The notes under the pieces: generated by a model
The model's database searches: none
Seen by the model: the letters and a program-made list of their open reading frames with translations, nothing else
Told to the model about the DNA's origin: nothing
Shown: piece by piece, positions 29,292 to 39,135 of the stretch
Position numbering within the stretch: position 1 is the first letter of the stretch
How the letters are laid out: the number at the start of each line of letters is the position of its first letter
Assembly (NCBI RefSeq): GCF_016598475.1
Contig: NZ_JAEMUX010000006.1
Coordinates: forward strand, 62,001 to 126,000
Reading direction: 5' to 3'
Origin: Streptomyces adelaidensis
GTDB taxonomy: Bacteria; Actinomycetota; Actinomycetes; Streptomycetales; Streptomycetaceae
Length of the DNA: 64,000 nucleotides
Translations under genes and position numbers: made by a program

Positions 29292-30383
29292 TCACCCCAC
29301 GACCCGCCCGTTCAGTACCACTCGCAGCGGAGCCCCCAGCACACGCACATCCGTGCGGGGGTCCCGTTCGTACACGACCAGGTCCGCGGCCGCCCCCTCC
29401 TCCAGGCCGGGGCGGCCCAGCCACGCGCGGGCGCTCCAGGTGGTCGCCGCGAGGGCCTCTACGGGTGGGATGCCGGCGGTGACCAGTTCCGCGACCTCGG
29501 CGGCGACCAGGCCGTGGGCGAGGGAGCCGCCGGCGTCGGTGCCGACGTAGACCGGGATGCCGGCGTCGTAGGCGTCGCGGACGGTGTCGTAGCGGCGTTC
29601 GTGGAGGCGGCGCATATGGGCGGACCAGCGGGGGAACCTGCTCTCGCCGCCGGCGGCCATGGACGGGAAGGTGGCGATGTTGACGAGGGTGGGGACGATG
29701 GCGACACCCCGGGCGGCGAAGAGGGGGATCAGGTCGGCCGTGAGGCCCGTCGCGTGCTCGACGCAGTCGATGCCCGCCTCCACCAGGTCGCGCAGCGAGT
29801 CCTCGGCGAAGCAGTGCGCCGTCACCCTCGCGCCCAGCAGATGGGCCTCCGCGATCGCCGCCTCGACGGCCTCGCGGGGCCAGCAGGCGGACAGGTCGCC
29901 GAGGTCGCGGTCGATCCAGTCGCCGACCAGCTTGACCCAGCCGTCGCCGCGCCGGGCCTCCTGGGCGACGTACGCGACCAGTTCGTCCGGTTCGATCTCG
30001 TGGGCGAAGTTCCGGATGTAGCGGCGGGTGCGGGCGATGTGGCGGCCGGCCCGGATGATCTTCGGGAGGTCGTCGCGGTCGTCGATCCAGCGGGTGTCGG
30101 AGGGGGAGCCCGCGTCCCGGATGAGGAGGGTGCCGGCCTCGCGGTCGGTCAGCGCCTGCTTCTCCGCGACGTCCTGGTCGACCGGGCCGTGGGCACCGAG
30201 GCCCACGTGGCAGTGGGCGTCGACCAGACCGGGCAGGGCCCAGCCCTCCACCGTGCGGATGTCCTGGGCGCCGGCCGGGCGGTCGTACGACACCCGCCCG
30301 TCGATCACCCACAGCTCGTCACGGACGTCCTCGGGGCCGACCAGGACTCGGCCCTTCACATGCAGCACCGGCTCATCGCTCAT
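29292..30383 (-). CDS. amidohydrolase-family metal-dependent hydrolase
   Basis: A 363-residue TIM-barrel hydrolase. Metal ligands are visible: LPGLVDAHCHVGLG (HxH), GWVKLVGDW as a candidate carboxylated lysine, ARVTAHCFAED, CVEHATGL and the catalytic Asp in YVGTDAGGSLAHGL. A C-terminal beta part returns to the N-terminal composite domain (ADLVVYERDPRTDVRVLGAPLRVVLNGRVVG). The start lies 10 bases after the stop of the ABC ATPase gene, so it belongs to the importer operon and may hydrolyse the imported compound. Substrate class (imidazolone-, hydantoin- or peptide-like) cannot be told from sequence. Confidence 0.9.
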   Translation of the reverse strand: MSDEPVLHVKGRVLVGPEDVRDELWVIDGRVSYDRPAGAQDIRTVEGWALPGLVDAHCHVGLGAHGPVDQDVAEKQALTDREAGTLLIRDAGSPSDTRWIDDRDDLPKIIRAGRHIARTRRYIRNFAHEIEPDELVAYVAQEARRGDGWVKLVGDWIDRDLGDLSACWPREAVEAAIAEAHLLGARVTAHCFAEDSLRDLVEAGIDCVEHATGLTADLIPLFAARGVAIVPTLVNIATFPSMAAGGESRFPRWSAHMRRLHERRYDTVRDAYDAGIPVYVGTDAGGSLAHGLVAAEVAELVTAGIPPVEALAATTWSARAWLGRPGLEEGAAADLVVYERDPRTDVRVLGAPLRVVLNGRVVG

Positions 30384-30393
30384 GGACCGCACC

Positions 30394-31221
30394 CTAGTCA
30401 CCCGGCTGTTCGGCCTTGCCCACCTGGTCCGGCGTCCCCTCCTCCACCTCCGCCATCGCCGGGTCCAGCAGGCGTGACAGGAAGTGGCGGGTGCGTTCGT
30501 GCCGCGGACTGCCGATGACCTGGGCCGGGGTGCCGTCCTCGACGATGACGCCGCCGTCCATGAAGACGACACGGTCGGCGACCTCGCGGGCGAAGGTCAT
30601 CTCGTGGGTCACCACCATCATCGTCATGCCCTCGTTCGCGAGCCGGCGCATGACCGCGAGGACGTCGCCCACCAGTTCCGGGTCGAGGGCGGAGGTCGGC
30701 TCGTCGAAGAGCATGACCTCGGGGCCCATGGCGAGGGCGCGGGCGATGGCGACGCGCTGTTGCTGGCCGCCGGAGAGGGAGGAGGGGTAGGCGGCGGCCT
30801 TCTCCGAGAGACCGACCCGCTCCAGGTTCTCGGCGGCCACCCGCGCGGCCCGCGCCTTGTCCCGCCTCAGCACCCGGCGCTGCGGCAGGGTGAGGTTCTC
30901 GGTCACCGTGAGGTGCGGGAAGAGGTTGAACTGCTGGAAGACCATGCCGATACGGCGGCGTACGGCGTCGATGTCGACGTCCGGGTCGGTGAGCTCGGTG
31001 CCGCCGACGAAGACCTGCCCCTTGCTCGGCTCCTCCAGGAGGTTCACACAGCGCAGCAGGGTCGACTTGCCGGAGCCCGACGGGCCGATGACACAGACGA
31101 CCTCGCCCTGCCCGATCTCCAGGTCGATACCGCGCAGGACCTCGTTGTCGCCGAACGACTTGTGCAGGCCGCGTACTTCGATCTCCGCACGGGCCAGGGC
31201 TCCGAGAGACTTCTCGCTCAC
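30394..31221 (-). CDS. polar amino-acid ABC transporter ATP-binding protein
   Basis: A 275-residue ATPase of the GlnQ/HisP type. Walker [11 protein letters not shown]-loop [15 protein letters not shown], signature [17 protein letters not shown], Walker [15 protein letters not shown] and H-loop [16 protein letters not shown] are all intact. The GTG start overlaps the stop of the permease gene (GTGA). A 30-residue acidic tail follows the usual end. It powers uptake with the adjacent permease and binding protein. Confidence 0.96.
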   Translation of the reverse strand: MSEKSLGALARAEIEVRGLHKSFGDNEVLRGIDLEIGQGEVVCVIGPSGSGKSTLLRCVNLLEEPSKGQVFVGGTELTDPDVDIDAVRRRIGMVFQQFNLFPHLTVTENLTLPQRRVLRRDKARAARVAAENLERVGLSEKAAAYPSSLSGGQQQRVAIARALAMGPEVMLFDEPTSALDPELVGDVLAVMRRLANEGMTMMVVTHEMTFAREVADRVVFMDGGVIVEDGTPAQVIGSPRHERTRHFLSRLLDPAMAEVEEGTPDQVGKAEQPGD

Positions 31222-32111
31222 TTCACGGCCTCCTGGGCCTTCGCCTCCATGCGCCGCACGACGAAGCCGAGCGGGATGGTCACCAGCAGGTAGCACAGTC
31301 CTGCGACCAGGATCGGCGTGGAGTTGGCGGTCGTGCTGGCCAGGTCGCGGCCGTACTTGGACAGTTCGCGCTCCTCCAGCGTGACGCCGAGGAACAGGAC
31401 GAGTGAGGAGTCCTTGAAGAGCAGGACCAACTCGTTGGTGAGCGGCGGGAGGATGATCCTGAACGCCTGCGGGATGATGATCGAGATCATGGCGCGGGCG
31501 GGCGAGAACCCCAGTGAACGGGCCGCCTCCAGCTGCCCCCTGGGGACGGCCTGGATGCCCGCCCGGATCGTCTCCGCCATGTACGCGGCGGCCACCAGCC
31601 CGAGCGCGAGGGCCACCTTGCCGTAGGTGCCGCCGGGGATCTGCGTGCCGGGGAAGGCGAGCGGGACGGCCACGCCGATGAAGATGAAGATCAGCAGGGC
31701 GGGCAGGCCGCGGAAGATCTCGATGTAGACGCCGGCGAACCAGCGGTACGGGCCCACCGACGACAGTCGCATCAGCGCCATGACCATGCCGAGCACCAGG
31801 CCGACGGCGAAGCCGGACAGGGTGTAGAGCACGGTGTTCTTCAGCGCCATCGTGATGACGTCCGGGAACATCTGCTCGGCGATGTCCACCTGCGCGAACT
31901 GGTTCTTGAGCCGGGCCCAGTCGGCCGAGACCGCGAAGGCGATCACGGCCGCGACGAACACCGCGTACTGCGCGCCCTGGGAGAGGGTGCGCTTCTGGCT
32001 GCGGGTCAGGCCCTTCTTCTTCGGCTGGAGCGGTGTGCCCAGCGGTATGTCCTGCTTCGGCGGGAGCGGGGTGTCCCGCCGGGGTCCGCGTGGTGCGTCC
32101 TGGTCGCTCAT
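31218..32111 (-). CDS. polar amino-acid ABC transporter permease
   Basis: A 297-residue permease of the HisM/GlnP family. After an N-terminal cytoplasmic Lys/Pro-rich extension of about 55 residues it has five or so membrane helices and the EAA loop [44 protein letters not shown], which contacts the ATPase. The ATG overlaps the stop of the binding-protein gene (ATGA). A single permease gene suggests a homodimeric channel. Confidence 0.95.
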   Translation of the reverse strand: MSDQDAPRGPRRDTPLPPKQDIPLGTPLQPKKKGLTRSQKRTLSQGAQYAVFVAAVIAFAVSADWARLKNQFAQVDIAEQMFPDVITMALKNTVLYTLSGFAVGLVLGMVMALMRLSSVGPYRWFAGVYIEIFRGLPALLIFIFIGVAVPLAFPGTQIPGGTYGKVALALGLVAAAYMAETIRAGIQAVPRGQLEAARSLGFSPARAMISIIIPQAFRIILPPLTNELVLLFKDSSLVLFLGVTLEERELSKYGRDLASTTANSTPILVAGLCYLLVTIPLGFVVRRMEAKAQEAVK

Positions 32112-32959
32112 GAGGCGGACGGGGAGGCGGAGGCGGCGCTCTCGTCGTACGGGCCGATCCACTGCTCGTACAGCTTCTTGTACGTCCCGTCGGACTTGGC
32201 CTCGGCGAGCGCCTTGTCGATGGCGGCGAGAAGCTCGGTGTTGCCCTTCTTGACCGAGAAGCCGTACTGCTCACCGGTGTTGACCTGCTCGGCGACCTCG
32301 AAGGCGTCGGCGGTCGCCTTGTCCTTCAGCCAGCCCTGGACGACCGGGTAGTCGATGACGACGGCGTCGACCTGGCCGGTGCGCAGGCCGTTGAGGACGG
32401 CGTCGGAGGACTCGAAGGAGACCGGGTCGAGGCCCTGGCTCGTCGCGTAGTCCTCACCGGTGGTCTGCGCCTGGGTGCCGACCTTCTTGCCCTTGAGGTC
32501 CGCGAAGGAGCCGACGCCGGCCTTCTTGGCGGCGAGGACGGCCTGTGTGGCGTCGAAGTACGGGTCGGAGAAGTCGACGTTCTTCTTGCGCTCGTCGGTG
32601 ATCGTCATGCCGGCCGCGGCGACGTCGCACTCGCCGGAGTTCAGGAACGCGCCCGTCTTGAAGTTCTCGAACGGCGTGTCCACGATCACCTGCTTCACGC
32701 CCAGGTCCTTGGCCACGAGGTCGATCAGCGACACGTCGAAACCCTGCACCTCGCCGTCGATCTCCGACTGGAACGGCGGGTACGGGAGGTGGGTGCACGT
32801 GGTGAGCTGACCGGCCTTGGCGAGCTCGACCCCACCGGCGGCGGTCTTCGCGGCGCCGTTTCCGCCGTCGTCCGAGGAACAACCGGCCACGAGCAGCAGC
32901 CCGGCCGTCGCGCTGGTGGCGGCCAGGATGCGGGACCGGCGTCCGAGGACCGAGTTCAC
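32108..32959 (-). CDS. polar amino-acid ABC transporter substrate-binding lipoprotein
   Basis: A 283-residue family 3 solute-binding protein. The signal peptide ends in the lipobox LLLVAGCSS, so it is a lipoprotein anchored outside the membrane. The core has [69 protein letters not shown] and [38 protein letters not shown], typical of glutamine/arginine-type binding proteins. GGAGGTCTCCCC precedes the ATG. It is the first gene of a four-gene operon ending with the amidohydrolase. Confidence 0.95.
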   Translation of the reverse strand: MNSVLGRRSRILAATSATAGLLLVAGCSSDDGGNGAAKTAAGGVELAKAGQLTTCTHLPYPPFQSEIDGEVQGFDVSLIDLVAKDLGVKQVIVDTPFENFKTGAFLNSGECDVAAAGMTITDERKKNVDFSDPYFDATQAVLAAKKAGVGSFADLKGKKVGTQAQTTGEDYATSQGLDPVSFESSDAVLNGLRTGQVDAVVIDYPVVQGWLKDKATADAFEVAEQVNTGEQYGFSVKKGNTELLAAIDKALAEAKSDGTYKKLYEQWIGPYDESAASASPSAS

Positions 32960-33151
32960 GGGGAGACCTCCTGTGGGGGAACTGTGACATCCGATTATAA
33001 GGAGATGCTTGACTTGCCCAAACCAATCCGATGGTCGCTGGGCCGTTTGGCCTCAGAAGCCATCGGTAGCGGTCGGTAGCCATCGATGAGGGCGTTCGGA
33101 GACCGTCGGTACCCTCGACACCATCTACCCCGTGAGTGAAGAGAGCACCCC

Positions 33152-34252
33152 GTGACGCACCCGTTTCTGGACCTCGCCCCGTTGAGCGCCGCGCACTTCG
33201 CGTCGATCGAGGACCGGGTGGCCGGGCTGCTCTCCACCGGGCAGGACGTCGTGATCACACAGGGCGAGGCGCTGCTGCCGCTGGAGGGGGCGATCCGCGG
33301 GGCCGCCGGGCCCGGTACGACCGCGCTGAACGTGATCACCGGCCCGTACGGGCAGACCTTCGGGAACTGGCTGCGGGACTGCGGCGCGACCGTGATCGAC
33401 CTGCCCGTCCCCTTCCACACGGCGGTCACGGCCGCGCGGATCCGGGAGGCGTTCGCCGCGCATCCGGCCATCGACTTCGTGTCCCTGGTGCACGCGGAGG
33501 CGGCCACCGGCAACACGAACCCCGTGGCGGAGATCGGCGAGGTCGTCCGCGAGCACGGCGCCCTGTTCTACCTGGACGCGGTCGCCTCCGTCGGCGCCGA
33601 GCCGGTGCTGCCCGACGCCTGGGGTGTCGACCTGTGCGTCATCGGGGCGCAGAAGGCGATGGGCGGACCGGCCGGGGTCTCGGCGATCTCCGTGAGCGAG
33701 CGGGCGTGGGCGCGGATGGCGGCCAACCCGCGGGCCCCGCGCCGCTCGTACCTCTCGCTCCTGGACTGGAAGGAGCGCTGGATCGACGGCGGCCGGCGCG
33801 CGCTCCCGCACGCACCCGCGCAGTTGGAGATGCTCGGCCTGGAGGCCTGCCTGGAGCGGATCGAGGCGGTCGGCCTGGACGCGGTGATGTCCCGGCACGC
33901 CTCGGCCGCCGCGGCGACCCGTGCGGGCGCGCTCGCCCTGGGCGGCGGCCTGGAGCCGTACGTCCACGAGGCGGCCGACGCGGCACCGGTCGCCACCACC
34001 CTGCGGGTGCCCGCCGGCGTCGACGCCTGCGAACTGGTCGCCAAGGCCCTCGCCATGGACCCCGCCCTGCCACTGATCGCGGGCGGCGGCGCCCTCGCCT
34101 CGGAGATGGTCCGCGTGAACCACTACGGCCCCGACGCGACCCCGGGCGCCGTGCACTCCAGCCTCGCGGGGCTGGGCGCGGCGCTCGCCGGGTTCGGCGT
34201 GACGGTGGATCCGCAGGGGGCTCGCCGGGCGGCGGCGGAGGCCTGGGGGTAG
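33152..34252 (+). CDS. PLP-dependent class V aminotransferase (alanine-glyoxylate type)
   Basis: A 366-residue fold-type I enzyme. Typical features are ALNVITGPYGQTFGNWLRDCG, LVHAEAATGNTNPVAEIGEVV, FYLDAVASVGAEP (the Asp for the pyridine nitrogen) and CVIGAQKAMGGPAG with the PLP lysine. This resembles alanine-glyoxylate/serine-pyruvate aminotransferases and related cyanamide or ureidoglycine enzymes. The GTG start is 192 bases from the divergent ABC operon, and the intervening DNA should hold both promoters. Substrate is not determinable here. Confidence 0.9.
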   Translation: MTHPFLDLAPLSAAHFASIEDRVAGLLSTGQDVVITQGEALLPLEGAIRGAAGPGTTALNVITGPYGQTFGNWLRDCGATVIDLPVPFHTAVTAARIREAFAAHPAIDFVSLVHAEAATGNTNPVAEIGEVVREHGALFYLDAVASVGAEPVLPDAWGVDLCVIGAQKAMGGPAGVSAISVSERAWARMAANPRAPRRSYLSLLDWKERWIDGGRRALPHAPAQLEMLGLEACLERIEAVGLDAVMSRHASAAAATRAGALALGGGLEPYVHEAADAAPVATTLRVPAGVDACELVAKALAMDPALPLIAGGGALASEMVRVNHYGPDATPGAVHSSLAGLGAALAGFGVTVDPQGARRAAAEAWG

Positions 34253-34610
34253 CCGGACCGCTCCCCGATCCCCCTGCTCCCATTCGAATTTCGGGGCCGC
34301 TTTTCGGGGCGGAAATTCGAATGGGATTATCAGGGCAGGACCCCGTATTCTCCTGCCCGCTCTCCCTCCATCTAAACGCAAAGGTTTCGCGAACACCACG
34401 GGATGCAATTCGAGCAGATCTCGTGAGGGTTACGCATGTGTGACCGACTCCACAGCACGCCCTTTTTGTGTGGTAATTTCCGGACCAATACCGTCGAAAC
34501 AACCCCCCTTTCACGCACTCACTCACGCCCGCGTGATAACACACGGGCGCTCCACACGTAACCCCACGCGGCGATGCAATTCGAAATTCCCCTGGGTAAA
34601 TTCAAGCCGC
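34253..34610. promoter_or_regulatory. ect operon leader with AT-rich repeats and a hairpin
   Basis: No gene is supported. A perfect 14-base inverted repeat, CCCATTCGAATTTC (34279-34292) with GAAATTCGAATGGG (34312-34325), can end transcription of the aminotransferase gene or act as an operator. A 12-base direct repeat GATGCAATTCGA occurs at 34402-34413 and 34573-34584, the second close to the ectA start. The core ATTCGA recurs four times in this AT-enriched stretch. Osmotic promoters of ect operons lie in such positions, but no promoter box is certain. Confidence 0.55.
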
Positions 34611-35174
34611 ATGACTGCCGCACAAGCAGACCTGCACACCCCACCCTTGAAATCACAGCCAAAAGCACGGACGGAAATCGCGGAAGGGATTCGGATCGAC
34701 CGCCCGGACGTGGCGGACGGCGCGGCGCTGTGGCGCATCGCCGGGAACTCCGGAGCCCTGGACCTGAACTCCTCGTACAGCTATCTGCTGTGGTGCCGGG
34801 ACTTCGCGGACACCTCGGTGGTGGCGCGGGACGAGACGGGGGAACCCGTCGGGTTCGTGACCGGGTACGTGCGGCCGGAGCGGCCGGACACCCTGCTCGT
34901 GTGGCAGGTGGCCGTCGACGAGGCGCACCAGGGGCGCGGCCTCGCGGGCGCTCTGCTGGACGGGCTCACCGCGCGGGTCGCGCGACGGCACCCCCTGACC
35001 ACCGTCGAGACGACCATCACCCCGGGCAACACCGCGTCCGAGCGCCTGTTCGCCGCCTATGCGGAACGGCACGACGCCGGCATCGAGCGCACGGTCCTGT
35101 TCGAGGCCGGGGACTTCCCCGACGGCTCGCACCAGCCCGAGGTGCTCCACCGCATCGGCCCGCTGTCCCTCTGA
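34611..35174 (+). CDS. ectA: L-2,4-diaminobutyrate acetyltransferase EctA
   Basis: A 187-residue GNAT enzyme that acetylates L-2,4-diaminobutyrate in ectoine synthesis. It has IRIDRPDVADGAALWRIAGNSGALDLNSSYSYLLWCRDFADTSVVA, the family's N-terminal block, and the acetyl-CoA loop VAVDEAHQGRGLAGALLDGL, followed by TTITPGNTASERLFAAYA. The ATG at 34611 is chosen for length and domain fit; its ribosome site is weak. It is first in the ectABCD order. Confidence 0.95.
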   Translation: MTAAQADLHTPPLKSQPKARTEIAEGIRIDRPDVADGAALWRIAGNSGALDLNSSYSYLLWCRDFADTSVVARDETGEPVGFVTGYVRPERPDTLLVWQVAVDEAHQGRGLAGALLDGLTARVARRHPLTTVETTITPGNTASERLFAAYAERHDAGIERTVLFEAGDFPDGSHQPEVLHRIGPLSL

Positions 35175-35242
35175 GGGACCCCGGCACCGGCCCGCCCAGA
35201 GAACGACTCCCCCTCCCCCCACGCATCGAGGAGCGATTCGAC

Positions 35243-36514
35243 GTGACCATCACCCAGCCCGACCTCAGCGTCTTCGAGACCCTGGAGTCCGAGGTGCGCA
35301 GCTACTGCCGCGCCTGGCCCACCGTCTTCGACCGCGCGCAGGGCAGCCGGATGTACGACGAGGACGGCCACGCGTACCTGGACTTCTTCGCGGGCGCCGG
35401 GTCACTCAACTACGGCCACAACAACCCCGTACTCAAACGTGCCCTGATCGACTATCTGGAGCGGGACGGCGTCACGCACGGGCTCGACATGTCGACGACG
35501 GCGAAGCGGGCCTTCCTGGAGTCCTTCCAGAACCTGGTGCTGCGGCCGCGCGACCTCCCGTACAAGGTCATGTTCCCCGGGCCGACGGGCACCAACGCCG
35601 TGGAGTCCGCGCTGAAGCTGGCGCGGAAGGTGAAGGGGCGCGAGGCCATCGTGTCGTTCACCAACGCCTTCCACGGGATGTCGCTCGGGTCTCTGGCCGT
35701 GACCGGGAACGCCTTCAAGCGGGCCGGGGCCGGCATCCCGCTGGTGCACGGGACCCCGATGCCGTTCGACAACTACTTCGAGGGCAAGGTCCCGGACTTC
35801 CTCTGGTTCGAGCGGCTGCTGGAGGACCAGGGCTCCGGGCTCAACAAGCCCGCCGCCGTGATCGTGGAGACCGTGCAGGGCGAGGGCGGCATCAACGCCG
35901 CCCGCCCGGAGTGGCTGCGCGCGCTCGCCGAGCTGTGCGAGCGGCAGGACATGCTGCTGATCGTCGACGACATCCAGATGGGCTGCGGGCGTACGGGGGC
36001 CTTCTTCTCGTTCGAGGAGGCGGGCATCACCCCCGACATCGTGACCGTCTCCAAGTCCATCAGCGGGTACGGGCTGCCGATGTCGCTGTGCCTGTTCAAG
36101 CCGGAGCTGGACATCTGGGAGCCCGGCGAGCACAACGGCACCTTCCGCGGCAACAACCCGGCCTTCGTCACCGCGACCGCCGCCCTGGAGACGTACTGGG
36201 CGGACGGGTCCGCCATGGAGAAGCAGACCCGGGCGCGCGGTGAGCAGGTGGAGCAGGCGCTGATCTCGATCACCGAGGAGAACCTCGCCGATGTGAAGGA
36301 GTACCGGGGGCGCGGGCTGGTGTGGGGCATCGAGTTCCACGAGAAGGCGCGCGCGGGACGGGTGGCCCACCGGGCCTTCGAACTCGGGCTGCTGATCGAG
36401 ACGTCCGGCCCGGAGAGCGAGGTCGTCAAGCTGCTGCCCGCCCTCACCATCACCCCCGACGAACTGGACGAGGGCCTGCGCGTCCTCGCCCGGGCCGTAC
36501 GGGAAACCGTCTGA
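35243..36514 (+). CDS. ectB: diaminobutyrate-2-oxoglutarate aminotransferase EctB
   Basis: A 423-residue class III aminotransferase that makes L-2,4-diaminobutyrate from aspartate semialdehyde and glutamate. The start [25 protein letters not shown] is diagnostic for EctB. PLP-site features are [39 protein letters not shown] and [13 protein letters not shown] with the Schiff-base lysine. GAGGAG precedes the GTG start. Confidence 0.97.
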   Translation: MTITQPDLSVFETLESEVRSYCRAWPTVFDRAQGSRMYDEDGHAYLDFFAGAGSLNYGHNNPVLKRALIDYLERDGVTHGLDMSTTAKRAFLESFQNLVLRPRDLPYKVMFPGPTGTNAVESALKLARKVKGREAIVSFTNAFHGMSLGSLAVTGNAFKRAGAGIPLVHGTPMPFDNYFEGKVPDFLWFERLLEDQGSGLNKPAAVIVETVQGEGGINAARPEWLRALAELCERQDMLLIVDDIQMGCGRTGAFFSFEEAGITPDIVTVSKSISGYGLPMSLCLFKPELDIWEPGEHNGTFRGNNPAFVTATAALETYWADGSAMEKQTRARGEQVEQALISITEENLADVKEYRGRGLVWGIEFHEKARAGRVAHRAFELGLLIETSGPESEVVKLLPALTITPDELDEGLRVLARAVRETV

Positions 36515-36575
36515 ACTCCCGTTCCGGCGGCCCCCGGCCCCATGTGACACCCGACCTAGGAGGCATCGCAGTACC

Positions 36576-36980
36576 GTGATCGTCCGTTCGTTCAAGGACA
36601 TCGAAGGCACCGACCGGCACGTCAGGGCCGCGTCCGGCACCTGGGAGAGCAAACGCATCGTCCTCGCCAAGGAGAGGGTCGGCTTCTCCCTCCACGAGAC
36701 GGTCCTCTACGCCGGCACGGAGACGTCGATGTGGTACGCGAACCACGTCGAGGCCGTCGTCTGCGTCGAGGGCGAGGCCGAACTCACCGACCAGGAGACC
36801 GGGCGGAGTTACTCGATCACACCCGGGACCATGTACCTCCTCGACGGCCACGAGCGGCACACGCTGCGCGTCAAGGAGGACTTCCGCTGCCTCTGCGTCT
36901 TCAACCCGCCCGTCACCGGCCGGGAGGACCACGACGAGAACGGCGTCTACCCCCTGCTCACCGAACCCGAGGAGGTGTGA
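36576..36980 (+). CDS. ectC: ectoine synthase EctC
   Basis: A 134-residue cupin that cyclises N-gamma-acetyl-diaminobutyrate to ectoine. It has [21 protein letters not shown] at the start, [22 protein letters not shown], the cupin metal region, and [32 protein letters not shown]. Length matches the family exactly (about 130). AGGAGGCATCGCAGTACC precedes the GTG start. Confidence 0.97.
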   Translation: MIVRSFKDIEGTDRHVRAASGTWESKRIVLAKERVGFSLHETVLYAGTETSMWYANHVEAVVCVEGEAELTDQETGRSYSITPGTMYLLDGHERHTLRVKEDFRCLCVFNPPVTGREDHDENGVYPLLTEPEEV

Positions 36981-36987
36981 CATCACC

Positions 36988-37896
36988 ATGACCACGACCA
37001 TGCCCACTGCCACCACCGTTCCCGACCTCTACCCGAGCCGCGGGGCCACCGAGGTGTCGGCGCCGCGCCAGGACCCGGTTGTCTGGGGTGCCCCCGGCAC
37101 CCCCGGCCCGGTCTCCCTCGCCGACCTCCAGGCGTACGAGCGGGACGGCTTCCTGCCCGTCGAGGAGCTCATCGCGGGGGACGAGGTCGCCGTCTACCGG
37201 CGGGAGTTGGAGCGGCTCGTCACCGATCCGGCGATCCGTGCCGACGAGCGCTCGATCGTCGAGCCGAAGTCGGGGGAGATCCGGTCGGTCTTCGAGGTGC
37301 ACCGGATCAGCGAGCTGTTCGCCCGGCTCGTGCGCGACGAGCGGGTCGTCGGGCGGGCCCGGCAGATCCTCGGCTCGGACGTGTACGTCCACCAGTCGCG
37401 GATCAACGTGAAGCCGGGCTTCGGCGCGTCCGGCTTCTACTGGCACTCCGACTTCGAGACCTGGCACGCCGAGGACGGGCTGCCGAACATGCGGACCGTG
37501 TCGGTGTCGATCGCGCTCACCGAGAACTTCGACACCAACGGCGGGCTGATGATCATGCCCGGCTCGCACCGGACGTTCCTCGGCTGCGCGGGGGCCACCC
37601 CGAAGGACAACTACAAGCAGTCCCTGCAGATGCAGGACGCCGGCACCCCCTCCGACGAGGCGCTCACCGCCATGGCCTGCGAGTACGGCATCAAGCTGTT
37701 CACCGGCAAGGCCGGTTCGGCGACCTGGTTCGACTGCAACTGCATGCACGGCTCCGGCGACAACATCACACCGTTCCCGCGCAGCAACGTCTTCATCGTG
37801 TTCAACAGCGTGGAGAACGCGGCGGTCGAACCGTTCGCGGCGCCGGTACGGCGGCCGGAGTTCATCGGGGCGAGGGACTTCACGCCGGTGCGGTGA
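36988..37896 (+). CDS. ectD: ectoine hydroxylase EctD
   Basis: A 302-residue non-haem Fe(II)/2-oxoglutarate dioxygenase that converts ectoine to 5-hydroxyectoine. The iron and substrate motifs FYWHSDFETWHAEDGLPNMRT (HxD) and CNCMHGSGDNITPFPRSNVFIVFNSVEN (distal His) are intact, as is NGGLMIMPGSHRTFLGCAG. It starts 7 bases after ectC and completes a four-gene operon ending in a strong terminator. Confidence 0.97.
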   Translation: MTTTMPTATTVPDLYPSRGATEVSAPRQDPVVWGAPGTPGPVSLADLQAYERDGFLPVEELIAGDEVAVYRRELERLVTDPAIRADERSIVEPKSGEIRSVFEVHRISELFARLVRDERVVGRARQILGSDVYVHQSRINVKPGFGASGFYWHSDFETWHAEDGLPNMRTVSVSIALTENFDTNGGLMIMPGSHRTFLGCAGATPKDNYKQSLQMQDAGTPSDEALTAMACEYGIKLFTGKAGSATWFDCNCMHGSGDNITPFPRSNVFIVFNSVENAAVEPFAAPVRRPEFIGARDFTPVR

Positions 37897-37948
37897 GCCG
37901 GCTGTCACCCTGACCCCGCCGTCACCCTGACCGGGCTGTCTCCTGACC

Positions 37949-37990
37949 GGGCCGGGCGGTCGCTACCCCCCGAGCGACCGCCCGGCCCTT
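37949..37990 (+). terminator. terminator of the ect operon
   Basis: A perfect 16-bp stem pairs GGGCCGGGCGGTCGCT (37949-37964) with AGCGACCGCCCGGCCC (37973-37988) over an 8-base loop, followed by TT. A degenerate direct repeat of CTGTCACCCTGACC lies just before it (37905-37950). It separates ectD from the convergent anti-sigma gene. Confidence 0.85.
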
Positions 37991-38033
37991 CCCGTGCCCC
38001 TGCACACAGCGCGGCGGGCCGCCGCAGGCGGCG

Positions 38034-39059
38034 TCACAGCCACGCCAGCGAAGCCGCCCTCTCCAGTACGGTCCGGGCCGCGCGTTCGTCGCCGGTGACG
38101 ATCCTCGGTACCTCGTCCGGGGTGTGGCGGCCGCCGACCAGGAGGCAGAAGTCGACGGGGTCCAGGGTCAGTTCGGCCGTGAGGGGTTCGGACTCGTCGC
38201 CGAGGACCCAGTGGGTGCCGGCCGGGCCGGTGATGTCGACGAGGACGGGGGGCGCGCCGTGCAGGGCGGGGCCGAGGATGCGGACGGCGAGGCGGACCAG
38301 GGTGCGCAGGTGCTCGTCGGCGGGCGGGGGGACGGGGAGACCGAGGGCGCGGCCGATGTCGTCCGTGTGGATCCACGCCTCGAAGCCGCGGATCACGAAG
38401 TGGTCGGCGACCGGCAGTCTCAGGCCCATCACCGTGGCGGGGCGGGCGGCGAGTTCGGCGTCGCGGGCCTCGGGTGTGATCAGCAGCTCGGCGGCCTGCG
38501 CGGCCCAGGTGGCGACCGTCTCGCCGGGCGTGCGCGTGTGCTCGTGCGCGATGACGTCGGCGGTGCGCCGGTCCCAGGCGTCCCCCGCGGGGGTCCCCGC
38601 CGGGATGTTCGAGGCGGGCGGGCGGGCGTCGACGCCGAGGCGTACGGCGAGGTGTTCGTCGGCGGCGATGAGGTGCGCGACGGTGGCGTGCGCGTCCCAG
38701 TCGTGGACGACCGGCAGGCCCCAGCGGCCGTCCAGCTCCGGCACCAGCGCCTGGAGTCCGGCCACGGCGGCGGCGTACGGGGCGGCGTGCGGGGCGACCG
38801 CGGCGGCGCGGGGGCGGCGTGCGCGGAGGGCCGACGCGAGGACACCGTCCGCGCTCCCGGCCACGGCCGCACCCGCCGGGGCACCGGCACCCCGCGCGCC
38901 GTCCAGCAGTCGTACGGTGTCACGGAGTCGCTCGGCCTCCGCCGCGCACGCCTCGCACGCGGCCAGGTGCAGGGGGACCGTCCGGTCGTCGCCGGGTGGG
39001 AGCGCGCCGACCGCCCAGGCGGCCAGCAGCTCCCGTACGCCGTCGTGGTCGTTGGTCAT
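38034..39059 (-). CDS. anti-sigma factor fused to a maleylpyruvate-isomerase-type (DinB-like) domain
   Basis: A 341-residue protein. The N-terminal 45 residues are a zinc-finger anti-sigma module with LHLAACEACAAEAERLR (H-x3-C-x2-C). After a Gly/Ala linker, residues about 95-260 carry the MDMPI N-terminal fold with DWDAHATVAHLIAADEHLAVRLG and HFVIRGFEAWIHTDDIGRALGLP, a metal-binding DinB-like bundle, followed by a small C-terminal domain. It lies 76 bases behind an ECF sigma gene on the same strand and is its likely partner. The fusion suggests that small-thiol or metabolite sensing regulates sigma release, which is inference. Confidence 0.88.
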   Translation of the reverse strand: MTNDHDGVRELLAAWAVGALPPGDDRTVPLHLAACEACAAEAERLRDTVRLLDGARGAGAPAGAAVAGSADGVLASALRARRPRAAAVAPHAAPYAAAVAGLQALVPELDGRWGLPVVHDWDAHATVAHLIAADEHLAVRLGVDARPPASNIPAGTPAGDAWDRRTADVIAHEHTRTPGETVATWAAQAAELLITPEARDAELAARPATVMGLRLPVADHFVIRGFEAWIHTDDIGRALGLPVPPPADEHLRTLVRLAVRILGPALHGAPPVLVDITGPAGTHWVLGDESEPLTAELTLDPVDFCLLVGGRHTPDEVPRIVTGDERAARTVLERAASLAWL

Positions 39060-39135
39060 CGCGCGCCGCCCTTTCGCCCTGCACCGTCCACGATACGCAG
39101 GACCCCTGCGGTCCGGGCGGTCGCGTGCGCCCCCA

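Noticed and set aside
34440..34610. Starting ectA at 34440, giving a longer protein
   Set aside because: The added residues (ending HGRSTRNPTRRCNSKFPWVNS) are not like EctA; family similarity begins after the ATG at 34611.
34574..34640. A possible leader peptide starting MQFEIPLGKFKPHD just before and into ectA
   Set aside because: It has no ribosome site and simply runs out of frame into ectA and ectB; the underlying DNA repeat is reported instead.
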